A stretch of DNA of 8,619 nucleotides from Actinomycetota bacterium (GCA_005883295.1 VAWV01000154.1:1-8619), one strand, 5' to 3'; shown: positions 1-6,138, counted from the stretch's first letter. Notes: a model not told the origin generated them from the sequence alone. Program-made: numbers and translations.

Positions 1-1
1 G

Positions 2-1204
2 CTCGCCCTGCGCGCCGTTTCGATTGTGGCCGCCGCTGCGACGGTACCGCTGCTGTGCGGGATCGGAAGGCGGCTGGGCGGCCGCGCGGCCGGCCTCCTG
101 GGGGCCACCGTGTTCGCCGTCTCCCCGTTTGCGGTCTACTACGGCTCGGAGGCCCGGGCCTACAGCCTCATGGCGTTCTTGCTGGTGCTGTCGACGTACG
201 CGCTGGTGCGCGCGGTTGGGTCGGGCACGTGGCGCTGGTGGGGCGCGTTCGCCGCCGCGAACGCCGCCGCCCTGTACACGCACTACACAGCCGGCGCCGT
301 GATCGCGGCGCAGGCGTGCTGGCTGCTCGCGGCCCGTCCGCGCCAGTGGCGGGTCGGGGTCGCGGCGGCGGCCTCGAGCGCGGCGGTCTTCGCGCCGTGG
401 CTCCTCTTCGCCCCGAGCCCCACGCTCGCCGGCTTCCAGGTCTTGTTTCCGTTCGGCGCGGACTGGGCCGCGAAGGCGCTCGCCCACCTCGCCATCGGCC
501 ACCCCTTCGTACCCCTCCGGACGCTGCCAGGCACCCTGGGGTTCGCGCTCCTGGCGGTCGCCGCCGTCGCGACCGCCGCCGGGCTCGCGCTCGCGCGGCG
601 GGCGCCGCGAGTGTCGTCCGGATGGGCGCTGATCGGCCTGCTCGCGCTGGCGGCGCCGGCCGGTGCGGCGGCCTACAGCCTGATCGCGACGAGCGTCTTC
701 GCCTCGCGGAACCTGTACGCCTCGCTCCCGTTTGCCGCCCTCGCCGCCGGCGCAGTCGTCGCGGCGGGGCGGATGCGGGCGGTCGCGGCGGTCGCCTTGG
801 TGGCAGCGCTCCTCGTCACCGCAGTGCGGATCGACCAGCCGTCAAACCGCAGACCTCAGTTCGACGAGGTCGCACAGGCACTCGACCGCGTGCCTGGACG
901 CGTCGTCGTCCTCAACCTGTTCCCGGTCCGCGACCAGTTCGGCCGCCATCCCCTGCTCGACAGTCTCACCATCCAGATGGCGGACCCGCGCCGGGCGGTC
1001 GAGGTGGCGCGCGGCGACGTCAAGTCGTACGACAGGGCGATGCGCGGAGCCCTCGTGCACGTGGTCGAGGAGCCGCCCGGGGTCGCCGTCGGCGACCCGC
1101 CGCCACCGCCCGTGCCGCCCGGCTACCGCGAGCTGCGGCGGCGGGTGTTCCCAGGCTTCTCGCGGATCGCCCTGTACGACTTCGTGCGCTCGGCGCCGAG
1201 CTAG
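2..1204 (+). CDS. GT39-like (PMT_2/ArnT-type) membrane glycosyltransferase, N-terminus missing
   Basis: The reading frame is open from the left edge (base 2) to a TAG stop at 1202-1204, so 400 residues are visible and the true start lies outside the window; the in-frame GTG at 26 is probably internal. The protein is a chain of hydrophobic segments rich in Ala, Leu and Val, joined by short Arg-rich loops. The stretch YYGSEARAYSLMAF is typical of GT-C enzymes of the GT39/PMT_2 type: an aromatic-rich turn, then Glu-Ala-Arg, before a membrane helix. ALYTHYTAG further on is also typical. Such enzymes move a sugar from a polyprenyl-phosphate donor to a protein, lipid or polymer on the outer face of the membrane. 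The catalytic acidic residue normally lies in the first extracytoplasmic loop, which is cut off here. After about residue 280 the protein becomes a soluble tail with a Pro-rich segment (GDPPPPPVPPG). Substrate unknown. It is convergent with the DUF177 gene. Family confidence is good, exact role low. Confidence 0.8.
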   Translation, partial: LALRAVSIVAAAATVPLLCGIGRRLGGRAAGLLGATVFAVSPFAVYYGSEARAYSLMAFLLVLSTYALVRAVGSGTWRWWGAFAAANAAALYTHYTAGAVIAAQACWLLAARPRQWRVGVAAAASSAAVFAPWLLFAPSPTLAGFQVLFPFGADWAAKALAHLAIGHPFVPLRTLPGTLGFALLAVAAVATAAGLALARRAPRVSSGWALIGLLALAAPAGAAAYSLIATSVFASRNLYASLPFAALAAGAVVAAGRMRAVAAVALVAALLVTAVRIDQPSNRRPQFDEVAQALDRVPGRVVVLNLFPVRDQFGRHPLLDSLTIQMADPRRAVEVARGDVKSYDRAMRGALVHVVEEPPGVAVGDPPPPPVPPGYRELRRRVFPGFSRIALYDFVRSAPS

Positions 1205-1250
1205 CCGGGGGCTGTTCCGACCGCGTCAGGACCGATGACGTCCCGGACCG
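1205..1250. other. Short convergent intergenic gap with a weak hairpin
   Basis: This 46-bp gap separates the stop codons of the membrane glycosyltransferase gene (+) and the DUF177 gene (-). It contains a small inverted repeat, CGTCA at 1224-1228 and TGACG at 1236-1240 with a 7-nt loop. No T-tract follows on either strand. It could assist bidirectional termination, but a 5-bp stem can occur by chance in sequence of this composition. Confidence 0.25.
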
Positions 1251-1766
1251 CTACTCCAACCGGAGCTCGCTGAGCTTTGCGAAGCGCGGGTCCGGCGCGC
1301 GCTCGTGCACGTGGTCGGGACCCGCCTCGTTCAGGTTCTCGCCGCAGATCGCGCAGAGTCCGCGACAGTCCTCGCGGCACACGATCTGCGCCGGGAGCGC
1401 CAGCACGAGCGCGTCGCGCGCCCAGGACCGGACGTCCAGCTCGTCGCCGCCGACATAGGGCGACCGCATGTCCTCCCCGCCGCCCGGCTGGTCGATTTCG
1501 CGCGCGTCTATCGAGATCGGCGTGTCCGCGTACTCGAGGCAGCGCATGCACGGCCCTTGGAGTCGCGCCTGGAAGCGCAGCCGGAGCGAGTAGCCCGAGG
1601 TGGTCCGCGACGCGTCGAGCACGGACTCCGTCATGCGGGTCTGGGGCACGTAGCGCTGACCGCCGAACTCGAGCCCCTCGAGCTCAACCACGAGGTCCAC
1701 CCGCCGGGCCTGTCCGGAGGACAGTTGGAGCCGGCCCAGGTCGAAGATGTCCGTCTTGCCCGCCAC
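1251..1766 (-). CDS. DUF177 / YceD family protein (possible 23S rRNA accumulation factor)
   Basis: The product is 171 residues, a normal length for the family. It has the DUF177 layout: an N-terminal beta-rich part, a first Cys pair in GPCMRCLE (C73, C76), an acidic middle, then a second Cys cluster in CREDCRGLCAICGENLN (C130, C134, C138, C141), and the usual ending DPRFAKLSEL. The cysteines suggest metal binding. In bacteria and plastids YceD/DUF177 proteins are linked to accumulation of large-subunit rRNA, and the gene is commonly coupled to rpmF (ribosomal protein L32). Here the gene downstream is a convergent glycosyltransferase and neither rpmF nor rnc is present. The start is GTG at 1764-1766. 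No Shine-Dalgarno sequence precedes it, but a TACCCT box lies 7 nt upstream, suggesting a leaderless transcript. Family identification is firm; molecular function is inferred from homologues. Confidence 0.93.
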   Translation of the reverse strand: MAGKTDIFDLGRLQLSSGQARRVDLVVELEGLEFGGQRYVPQTRMTESVLDASRTTSGYSLRLRFQARLQGPCMRCLEYADTPISIDAREIDQPGGGEDMRSPYVGGDELDVRSWARDALVLALPAQIVCREDCRGLCAICGENLNEAGPDHVHERAPDPRFAKLSELRLE

Positions 1767-1773
1767 CCGATCG

Positions 1774-1779
1774 AGGGTA
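1774..1779 (-). promoter_or_regulatory. Candidate -10 box for a leaderless DUF177 transcript
   Basis: On the minus strand TACCCT lies exactly 7 nt before the GTG start. This fits the TAnnnT -10 pattern of actinobacterial promoters that start transcription at or next to the start codon. No Shine-Dalgarno sequence is visible, which agrees with a leaderless message. No good -35 element is seen at 16-18 nt spacing; the best match is TCGATC. A six-base match with two to three fixed positions is weak evidence on its own. Confidence 0.35.
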
Positions 1780-1801
1780 GCGCCGGGGCCCCGCCGGGAT
1801 C

Positions 1802-1844
1802 GAGAGTCGATTTGTACGCGCTATGGCCGTACAAATCGACTCTC
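1802..1844. repeat. Perfect 17-bp inverted repeat with 9-nt loop, overlapping the EamA stop codon
   Basis: The left arm GAGAGTCGATTTGTACG (1802-1818) and right arm CGTACAAATCGACTCTC (1828-1844) are exact reverse complements, separated by CGCTATGGC (1819-1827). Nine of 17 stem bases are A or T, in sharp contrast to the GC-rich flanks. The right arm contains two bases of the TGA stop of the EamA gene (1843-1845), and the repeat lies 36 bp upstream of the DUF177 start. Its position right after a stop codon fits a transcription terminator, and a stem this long would be very stable in RNA. However, no T-tract follows on either strand, so it is not a canonical intrinsic terminator. A U-less terminator, an mRNA-stabilising hairpin, a dimeric repressor operator or a dispersed palindromic repeat are all possible. 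Confidence 0.85.
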
Positions 1845-2679
1845 AGGGGCTCGCGGCGACCGCCACGACACCCGCGAGCGCCAGCGCGATGCCGAATCGC
1901 TGCACACCGCTGATGCGCTCGCCGAGCACCACATGGGCGAGCACGACCGTCGGCACCGGGTACAGCGAGCCGCCCACCGACACGATCGCGAGCAGTCCTT
2001 CGCGGCTCGCGAGCGCGAACAGGGCGTTGGCGGCCACGTCCATGAGCCCGACCGCCGCCACAGCCCCGGTGGCCCGCCCGAATCGCAGCGACGTGCGCGT
2101 CACGAGCGCCCAGACGACCAGGAGAGCGAGCGACGCGGTCCGAGCGCCCACCAGCGCCGAGAGCACTCCGCCGTGCTGGCTGCCCCGCCCGAGGAAGTAG
2201 ACGAACAGCCCGAGAAGCAGCGCGGCGCCCGCGGCGAGCGCGACGGCGTCACGCCTTTCCCGCTCTTCGGCGGTGCGCTCCTCGACTGAAGCGAGGATCG
2301 CCCCCGAGAGCGCGACGACCGCGCCGATGAGAGCGAGCCCGCTGGGGTCGTCACCGGACGCGAGCGCGAGCGCCAGGGGCACGACCGCGCCGCACGCCGC
2401 GATCGGAGCGACGACGCTCACCGTGCCGATGGCGAGCGCCCGGTAGAAGGCGGCGAGCCCGAGCCCGCCGCCGACGCCCGCCGCCAGCCCGAGCGCAAAC
2501 CCGTGTCCGCGGATGCCGCCGCCGCTCACGGCGACCGCCGCGAGCAGCACCACGAAGCCCGCCGCCTGCGAGACGGCCGAGACGCCGACCGCGGGAAAGC
2601 GCCGCGCCAGCAGCCCCCCGCCGAAATCGGCGGCGCCCCAGGTGAGGGACGCGGCGACGGCAAGGGCGATCGCGACCAT
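1843..2679 (-). CDS. EamA/DMT-superfamily transporter
   Basis: The product is 278 residues and almost entirely hydrophobic, with about ten predicted membrane segments (roughly 3-20, 31-51, 63-80, 87-107, 113-131, 144-162, 172-193, 203-223, 228-249, 257-275). This is the two-times-five-helix architecture of the drug/metabolite transporter superfamily. The second half ends in the classic EamA signature: LYPVPTVVLAHVVLGERIS, then VQRFGIALALAG. The first half has the matching SLTWGAADF start and a VVAPIAACGAVVPLALAL segment. A charged linker (SVEERTAEERERRD, about 131-144) separates the two halves on the predicted cytoplasmic side. It is probably an exporter of amino acids, metabolites or other small molecules; the substrate cannot be read from sequence. 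The start is ATG at 2677-2679, 49 bp after the beta-helix gene, with no clear ribosome binding site. The stop codon lies inside the edge of the large inverted repeat. Confidence 0.9.
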   Translation of the reverse strand: MVAIALAVAASLTWGAADFGGGLLARRFPAVGVSAVSQAAGFVVLLAAVAVSGGGIRGHGFALGLAAGVGGGLGLAAFYRALAIGTVSVVAPIAACGAVVPLALALASGDDPSGLALIGAVVALSGAILASVEERTAEERERRDAVALAAGAALLLGLFVYFLGRGSQHGGVLSALVGARTASLALLVVWALVTRTSLRFGRATGAVAAVGLMDVAANALFALASREGLLAIVSVGGSLYPVPTVVLAHVVLGERISGVQRFGIALALAGVVAVAASP

Positions 2680-2702
2680 CGCCGCGTTCTAGCGGATCGT
2701 GG

Positions 2703-2722
2703 CGGCCGTCAGGAAGCGGCCG
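2703..2722 (-). terminator. Small GC-rich hairpin after the beta-helix gene
   Basis: An inverted repeat CGGCCG (2703-2708) / CGGCCG (2717-2722) with an 8-nt loop lies 6 bp beyond the stop codon of the beta-helix gene, in the 49-bp gap before the EamA gene. No T-tract follows. It may slow or end transcription between the two genes, but a 6-bp G+C stem is not rare in this genome, so the call is tentative. Confidence 0.25.
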
Positions 2723-2728
2723 AGCGTC

Positions 2729-4615
2729 CTACGGCTTGATCCTGAACGTCCGCAGAGCCTTGTTCCCGCGCCTGCCGGATAGGTCGGTCGGGACCGCCAC
2801 GAGCCGGTAGAGACCGGGCTTCAGCTTCACCCCGCCGAGGCGGCCGTTGAAGTGGAAGCTGTTCCGGCCCGCCGCGCCGAAGTGGTCGAAGAAGTGGTGG
2901 AGCGTCTTCCAGCGCGTGCACCGCTTGGCCCCGGCCGTCGCCGAGCTCGGCTTGACGCACCTGCCCCCCACCCTGCGCCCGGACGTCGGCTTCTGGACCC
3001 GGAACCGGACCGACGCCGGCTCCGAGAGCCGGTAACCGACGGTGGCGCCGAGGACCGCGGCGGCGCGCTCCGGCGTGATGCGGTTCGGCTTGATCGTGAG
3101 CGCGCTCAGGGTCGGCTTCGTGTCGGTGACGGTGACCGTCGCGTGCGCCGTGTTCGACCGGTTCGTCTGGTCGCGCACGGTGACGGTCCCTGTGTGGACG
3201 CCCTTCGTCTTGAACGCGTGCCTTACGATCCGCCCGGTCGCCGTCCCGCCGTCGTCGAAGCTCCACTGGTAGGTGAGCGTGTCGCCCACGTCGGGATCGC
3301 AGGACCGCGACGCGTTGAACGTGACCGGGTCGAAGATCTCCGACCGGGCGGGCGCCTGGGCCCGCGCGATGGGCGCCCGCGGCGGCGGCTGGAACTCGAA
3401 GGCGCCGATGTCCACCACGGCGACGCAGTCGCCGTTCCCATCGAGCCGGCGCGGAGCGCCGTTCAGGTCGGTGGCCGAGTCGGTGGAAGAGAGCGCTCCG
3501 GGCGTGCCCGCGTCGATCAGCGGTGAACCCGTACTCAGCCGGTAGTCGCCCGCGCCCGCGTTCACGAACTGGGGGTCGACGTTGTTGAGGTTGTGCGCGG
3601 CGGTCAGGGTGCCGGGGCCGGTGCTCGAGACCTTCGTGAAGTCGTAGTCGCTGTACGACACGGTCAGGTCCGCGTTGTCGGTCCCGTTCCCGTGGCGCTG
3701 AAGCGCCGTCCCGACGTTCCGGATGATCGAGTTGCTCAGGTCGATGGTCGACGTGAAGCCACCTCCCGAGTTCACGGCTACCGCGGTCTGGCTCGCACTG
3801 CCTGTGCCCACGATGGTCAGGTGCGAGGCTGACACGGATGGGGATCCGCCACCAGGCTCGACGCTCAGTCCCCGTGCCGTGGCGCCGGTGAGAGTGATGA
3901 GCACGTCCTGGAGATCGCTCGACCCGACCTGCTCCTCCAGACCGTAGTTCGTGGTCGAGATGCGCAGCCGGCGGCCGGTCAGCTGGCCCTCGTTGAAGAT
4001 GGCGTAGTACCCAGAGAGGGAAGTGTCAGCGATCGTGACGTTCTGGGAGCCCGGAAGGAGCTCCACCGCCTGCCCTCCGACGTTGGTGATCGTCCCATTT
4101 CGAAAGGTGCTCGAGGTCTCCAGCTTCACGGCGATCGTGTCGCCGGTGGGTCCGGTGACCTGCACATGGTCGGCCGTCCCGCTCAAGTCCAGCGCATTCG
4201 AGCCGAGGTTCGTTTGCTTCAACGCCATGCTCTGAACGGTCGACGTCGGCTCCGCGAGCGTCGCGCCGAAGGTCCCCGCGGGCAGGTCGAGCTCCGTTCC
4301 GCCCACGCCCGCTCCCTGCCCCACGATGTCCACTGGGTTGCCAGCCGCGTCGTTGAAGCTGTCGTTCACCGCTCCCGCGCCGACGACGATGCGATCGCGA
4401 CCGGCACTGGACGCCGCATCAGTCACCGCCTGACTGACGCTGGGCTTGCTGGTGCCCACACAGCCGGGCGGCGAGTACACGCAGAACGTCGCCGCCGACG
4501 CGCCGCCCGGGGTGCAGAGGACGGCGGCGGCAACAGCCACAAACCCCGCGAGCCTTGCAACCGACCTCGAGTCCAACGTGGGGACGATCTTCCCCGGCGA
4601 GGGGCGCCGCGTCAA
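2729..4615 (-). CDS. Secreted right-handed beta-helix protein with choice-of-anchor Q and PKD domains
   Basis: This 628-residue protein is built for export. A signal peptide covers about residues 1-41: basic start, hydrophobic LAGFVAVAAAVL, then probable cleavage after GGASA. Residues about 70-330 are Gly/Asn/Thr/Ser-rich with short alternating hydrophobic strands (NVTIADTSLSGYYAIFNEG, SASHLTIVGTG, IDLSNSIIRNVG), the pattern of a right-handed parallel beta-helix. Residues about 345-407 are a choice-of-anchor Q type cap (VDPQF, GDYRL, GSPLIDAGTPG, DIGAFEF). Residues about 415-497 are a PKD domain (FNASRSCDPDVGD, YQWSFDDGG, TVTVRD). Residues 500-628 are a basic C-terminal module with two cysteines (C553, C566) and a final YRLVAVPTDLSG segment, a style I recognise from secreted Thermoleophilia proteins. 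Role unknown; carbohydrate binding or adhesion is likely, and no catalytic residues are evident. The start is uncertain: TTG at 4613-4615 gives a long n-region, TTG at 4574-4576 gives a more standard signal peptide. It starts 18 bp after the SepIVA-like gene, so it may be co-transcribed. Confidence 0.85.
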   Translation of the reverse strand: MTRRPSPGKIVPTLDSRSVARLAGFVAVAAAVLCTPGGASAATFCVYSPPGCVGTSKPSVSQAVTDAASSAGRDRIVVGAGAVNDSFNDAAGNPVDIVGQGAGVGGTELDLPAGTFGATLAEPTSTVQSMALKQTNLGSNALDLSGTADHVQVTGPTGDTIAVKLETSSTFRNGTITNVGGQAVELLPGSQNVTIADTSLSGYYAIFNEGQLTGRRLRISTTNYGLEEQVGSSDLQDVLITLTGATARGLSVEPGGGSPSVSASHLTIVGTGSASQTAVAVNSGGGFTSTIDLSNSIIRNVGTALQRHGNGTDNADLTVSYSDYDFTKVSSTGPGTLTAAHNLNNVDPQFVNAGAGDYRLSTGSPLIDAGTPGALSSTDSATDLNGAPRRLDGNGDCVAVVDIGAFEFQPPPRAPIARAQAPARSEIFDPVTFNASRSCDPDVGDTLTYQWSFDDGGTATGRIVRHAFKTKGVHTGTVTVRDQTNRSNTAHATVTVTDTKPTLSALTIKPNRITPERAAAVLGATVGYRLSEPASVRFRVQKPTSGRRVGGRCVKPSSATAGAKRCTRWKTLHHFFDHFGAAGRNSFHFNGRLGGVKLKPGLYRLVAVPTDLSGRRGNKALRTFRIKP

Positions 4616-4633
4616 GCCGCCCGGCCGGAGGGG

Positions 4634-5095
4634 CTACCCGACTTCGGCTTCTTCGCGGCCCGCCAGCCGGTCGCGCCCGCGCTGAACGGCGGCGGTGAAC
4701 TTCTGAAGGTTCACCTCAAGAGTGTTCAGGATGTCGTCCGCGTAGTCCTCCGCGCCGAGCCGGATCTCGCGCTCGCGCATCCGCGCCTCCTCGACGATGT
4801 CCTCCGCCTGCCGCTCGGCCTGCTTGACGACCTCCTCCTGCGAGATCAACCGGGCCTGCTCGTCGCGCGCCTCCTTGAGGATCCGCTCCGCCTCGCGCTT
4901 GGCCTCGGCCAGCATCTCCTGCCGCTCCTTGACGATCCAGCGCGCCTGCTTGATCTCCTCGGGAATCGTCGCGCGCATCTGGTCGAGGATGTCGTAGACC
5001 TCCTCCTTGTCGACGCGCACCTGGTCGGTGAGGGGCACCGGCTTGGCGTTGTGAATCTGGTCGTCGAGCTTGTCGATCAGGACGAGTACGTCCAT
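4634..5095 (-). CDS. SepIVA/DivIVA-like coiled-coil protein (often labelled ATP synthase B-like)
   Basis: The product is 153 residues, mostly Glu, Arg, Lys, Gln and Ala. A short N-terminal region (IDKLDDQIHNAKPVPLTD, then EVYDILDQMRATIPEEI) leads into a long predicted coiled coil from about residue 48 to 112 (KEARDEQARLISQEEVVKQA). A C-terminal helical segment (YADDILNTLEVNLQKF, GRDRL) closes it. This order matches the actinobacterial family that includes mycobacterial SepIVA, a DivIVA-domain septum protein that is essential in mycobacteria. There the gene also lies beside a DUF177 gene. Automated pipelines often call such proteins ATP synthase F0 subunit B because of the coiled coil, but no membrane helix or ATP synthase context is present. 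It is shorter than mycobacterial SepIVA. The start is ATG at 5093-5095, with a good GAGGGG ribosome binding site. It lies 16 bp after coaD in the same operon. A role in cell-envelope or septum organisation is inferred. Confidence 0.8.
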   Translation of the reverse strand: MDVLVLIDKLDDQIHNAKPVPLTDQVRVDKEEVYDILDQMRATIPEEIKQARWIVKERQEMLAEAKREAERILKEARDEQARLISQEEVVKQAERQAEDIVEEARMREREIRLGAEDYADDILNTLEVNLQKFTAAVQRGRDRLAGREEAEVG

Positions 5096-5099
5096 AGCA

Positions 5100-5105
5100 C
5101 CCCTC
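5100..5105 (-). promoter_or_regulatory. Ribosome binding site of the SepIVA-like gene
   Basis: GAGGGG on the minus strand lies 4 nt before the ATG at 5093-5095. It is the clearest Shine-Dalgarno sequence in the window, in the 16-bp gap after the coaD stop codon, and it supports the chosen start. Confidence 0.6.
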
Positions 5106-5111
5106 TGTTCG

Positions 5112-5612
5112 TCAGCGCCGGAGCGCTTCCTCCAGCCGTGGGATCACGCGTTCAGGCACCAAGCCTGACAGGTCGCCACCGAACATCGCAAGCTCCTTGG
5201 CTCCGCTCGAGCTGAGGAACGTGAACTGCGGCGAGGAGAACATGTAGATGCTCTCGATGTCAGGCGCCATCTTCCGGTTGAGCTGATTCATCTCGAACTC
5301 GTATTCGAAGTCCGAGATCGCGCGCAGTCCCTTGACGATCGCCGCTGCCCCGTGCTCGCGCGCGAAATCGACGAGCAGGGTATCAAAGGCTTTTACCTGC
5401 ACATTGCCCATTTCTGCGACCTCGGCCTGGATGAACGCGACCCGTTCCTCGGCGCTGAAGACGGTCTTCTGCTTGCGCACGGGCTGGTTCACCACGCCGA
5501 CGACAACGGTGTCGAACACAACCGCGGCGCGGCGGATGATGTCCACGTGGCCGAGCGTGACCGGGTCGTAGGTACCCGGGCAGATCGCGGCCCCCTTGTG
5601 GTCAGGGGACAT
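5112..5612 (-). CDS. coaD: Phosphopantetheine adenylyltransferase
   Basis: CoaD joins 4'-phosphopantetheine and ATP to give dephospho-CoA and pyrophosphate, the fourth step of coenzyme A synthesis from pantothenate, in the cytoplasm. The 166-residue product has the usual length and all the nucleotidyltransferase landmarks. These are CPGTYDPVTLGHVDII (11-26) with the T/HxGH motif as TLGH (19-22), NQPVRKQKTVFSAEERV (42-58), KGLRAISDFEYEFEM (94-108), and FLSSSGAKELA (132-142) near the C-terminus. The start is ATG at 5610-5612, which overlaps the 3' end of rsmD by 11 bp. No separate ribosome binding site is seen, so translational coupling to rsmD is likely. Part of the gene has clearly lower GC than the rest of the window: a hand count gives 141 of 240 over 5221-5460, against 46 of 60 in a recG sample at 7441-7500. 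Confidence 0.97.
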   Translation of the reverse strand: MSPDHKGAAICPGTYDPVTLGHVDIIRRAAVVFDTVVVGVVNQPVRKQKTVFSAEERVAFIQAEVAEMGNVQVKAFDTLLVDFAREHGAAAIVKGLRAISDFEYEFEMNQLNRKMAPDIESIYMFSSPQFTFLSSSGAKELAMFGGDLSGLVPERVIPRLEEALRR

Positions 5613-6138
5613 AGTGGAAGGCGATTCTGGTGTCGCCGTATTCGCGCTCGTCGTCGAGCGGTAGGTCGAGCACGAGCGGGTCGCGCTTGTCGGATTCGGT
5701 CACGATCGTTGCGTGCGGCGTGAGTACCCCCGGCAGGAGCTCCGTAAGTGGGGCCCCCAGACGGGGGGCGGAACTATATGGGGGGTCGACCAGCACGAGG
5801 TCGAATGCGAGCTGGCCGTTCACGGTGCGCAACCAGCTCAGCGAGTCCCATTCGAACACCTCGACGTCCTCCACGATCCCGAGCGCCGCGAGGTTGAACT
5901 TGAGGATGCCCACCGCGCCGTGGTCCTTCTCCACGAAGGTGACGTGCTCGGCTCCGCGGGACAGCGCCTCGATGCCGAGCGCCCCCGACCCCGCGAACAG
6001 GTCGGCCACGCGCAGGTCCTCCATGTTCCCGAGGATCGAGAACAGCGCCTCGCGCACGCGGTCGGCGGTGGGCCGGGTGCGGACACCGGGGGGCGCCTTG
6101 AGCCTCTGTCCCTTGTACCTGCCGGCGATGACCCGCAT
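5602..6138 (-). CDS. rsmD: 16S rRNA (guanine(966)-N(2))-methyltransferase
   Basis: RsmD uses S-adenosylmethionine to methylate N2 of G966 in 16S rRNA during 30S subunit assembly. The 178-residue product starts with the canonical MRVIAGRYKGQRL and continues with RPTADRVREALFSIL (22-36). The SAM-binding loop is DLFAGSGALGIEALSRGA (46-63), the acidic FVEKD follows at 68-72, and the catalytic DPPY motif of N-methyltransferases is at 118-121. The ending YGDTRIAFHY is also typical. It begins 9 bp after the recG stop and overlaps the coaD start by 11 bp, so it is the middle of a tightly packed operon. The rsmD-coaD pair is widely conserved in bacteria. The codons around DPPY include less common AT-ending or AT-rich codons (CCA TAT AGT) next to runs of six C, but the reading frame is intact. 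Confidence 0.97.
   Translation of the reverse strand: MRVIAGRYKGQRLKAPPGVRTRPTADRVREALFSILGNMEDLRVADLFAGSGALGIEALSRGAEHVTFVEKDHGAVGILKFNLAALGIVEDVEVFEWDSLSWLRTVNGQLAFDLVLVDPPYSSAPRLGAPLTELLPGVLTPHATIVTESDKRDPLVLDLPLDDEREYGDTRIAFHYVP

Noticed and set aside
1224..1240. CGTCA/TGACG hairpin as a bidirectional intrinsic terminator
   Set aside because: Only 5 bp of stem and no T-tract on either side; kept as a comment on the intergenic gap, not as a terminator call.
55..1458. A 467-codon plus-strand frame across the glycosyltransferase and DUF177
   Set aside because: It runs through two well-supported genes in another frame, and its translation is Arg/Gly/Pro-rich without domain features. The GT39-like frame has clear membrane segments and motifs.
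2852..3526. Plus-strand frames opposite the beta-helix gene as candidate genes
   Set aside because: The minus-strand protein has a signal peptide, beta-helix, anchor-Q and PKD signatures, whereas these frames are Arg-rich without any domain.
4577..4600. Near-palindrome GGGGACGATCTTCCCC near the start of the beta-helix gene
   Set aside because: It is imperfect, lies within or beside the signal-peptide coding region, and is compatible with codon content alone.
4634..5095. ATP synthase F0 subunit B
   Set aside because: No N-terminal membrane helix and no other atp genes are nearby; the coiled-coil pattern and neighbours fit the SepIVA-like family better.
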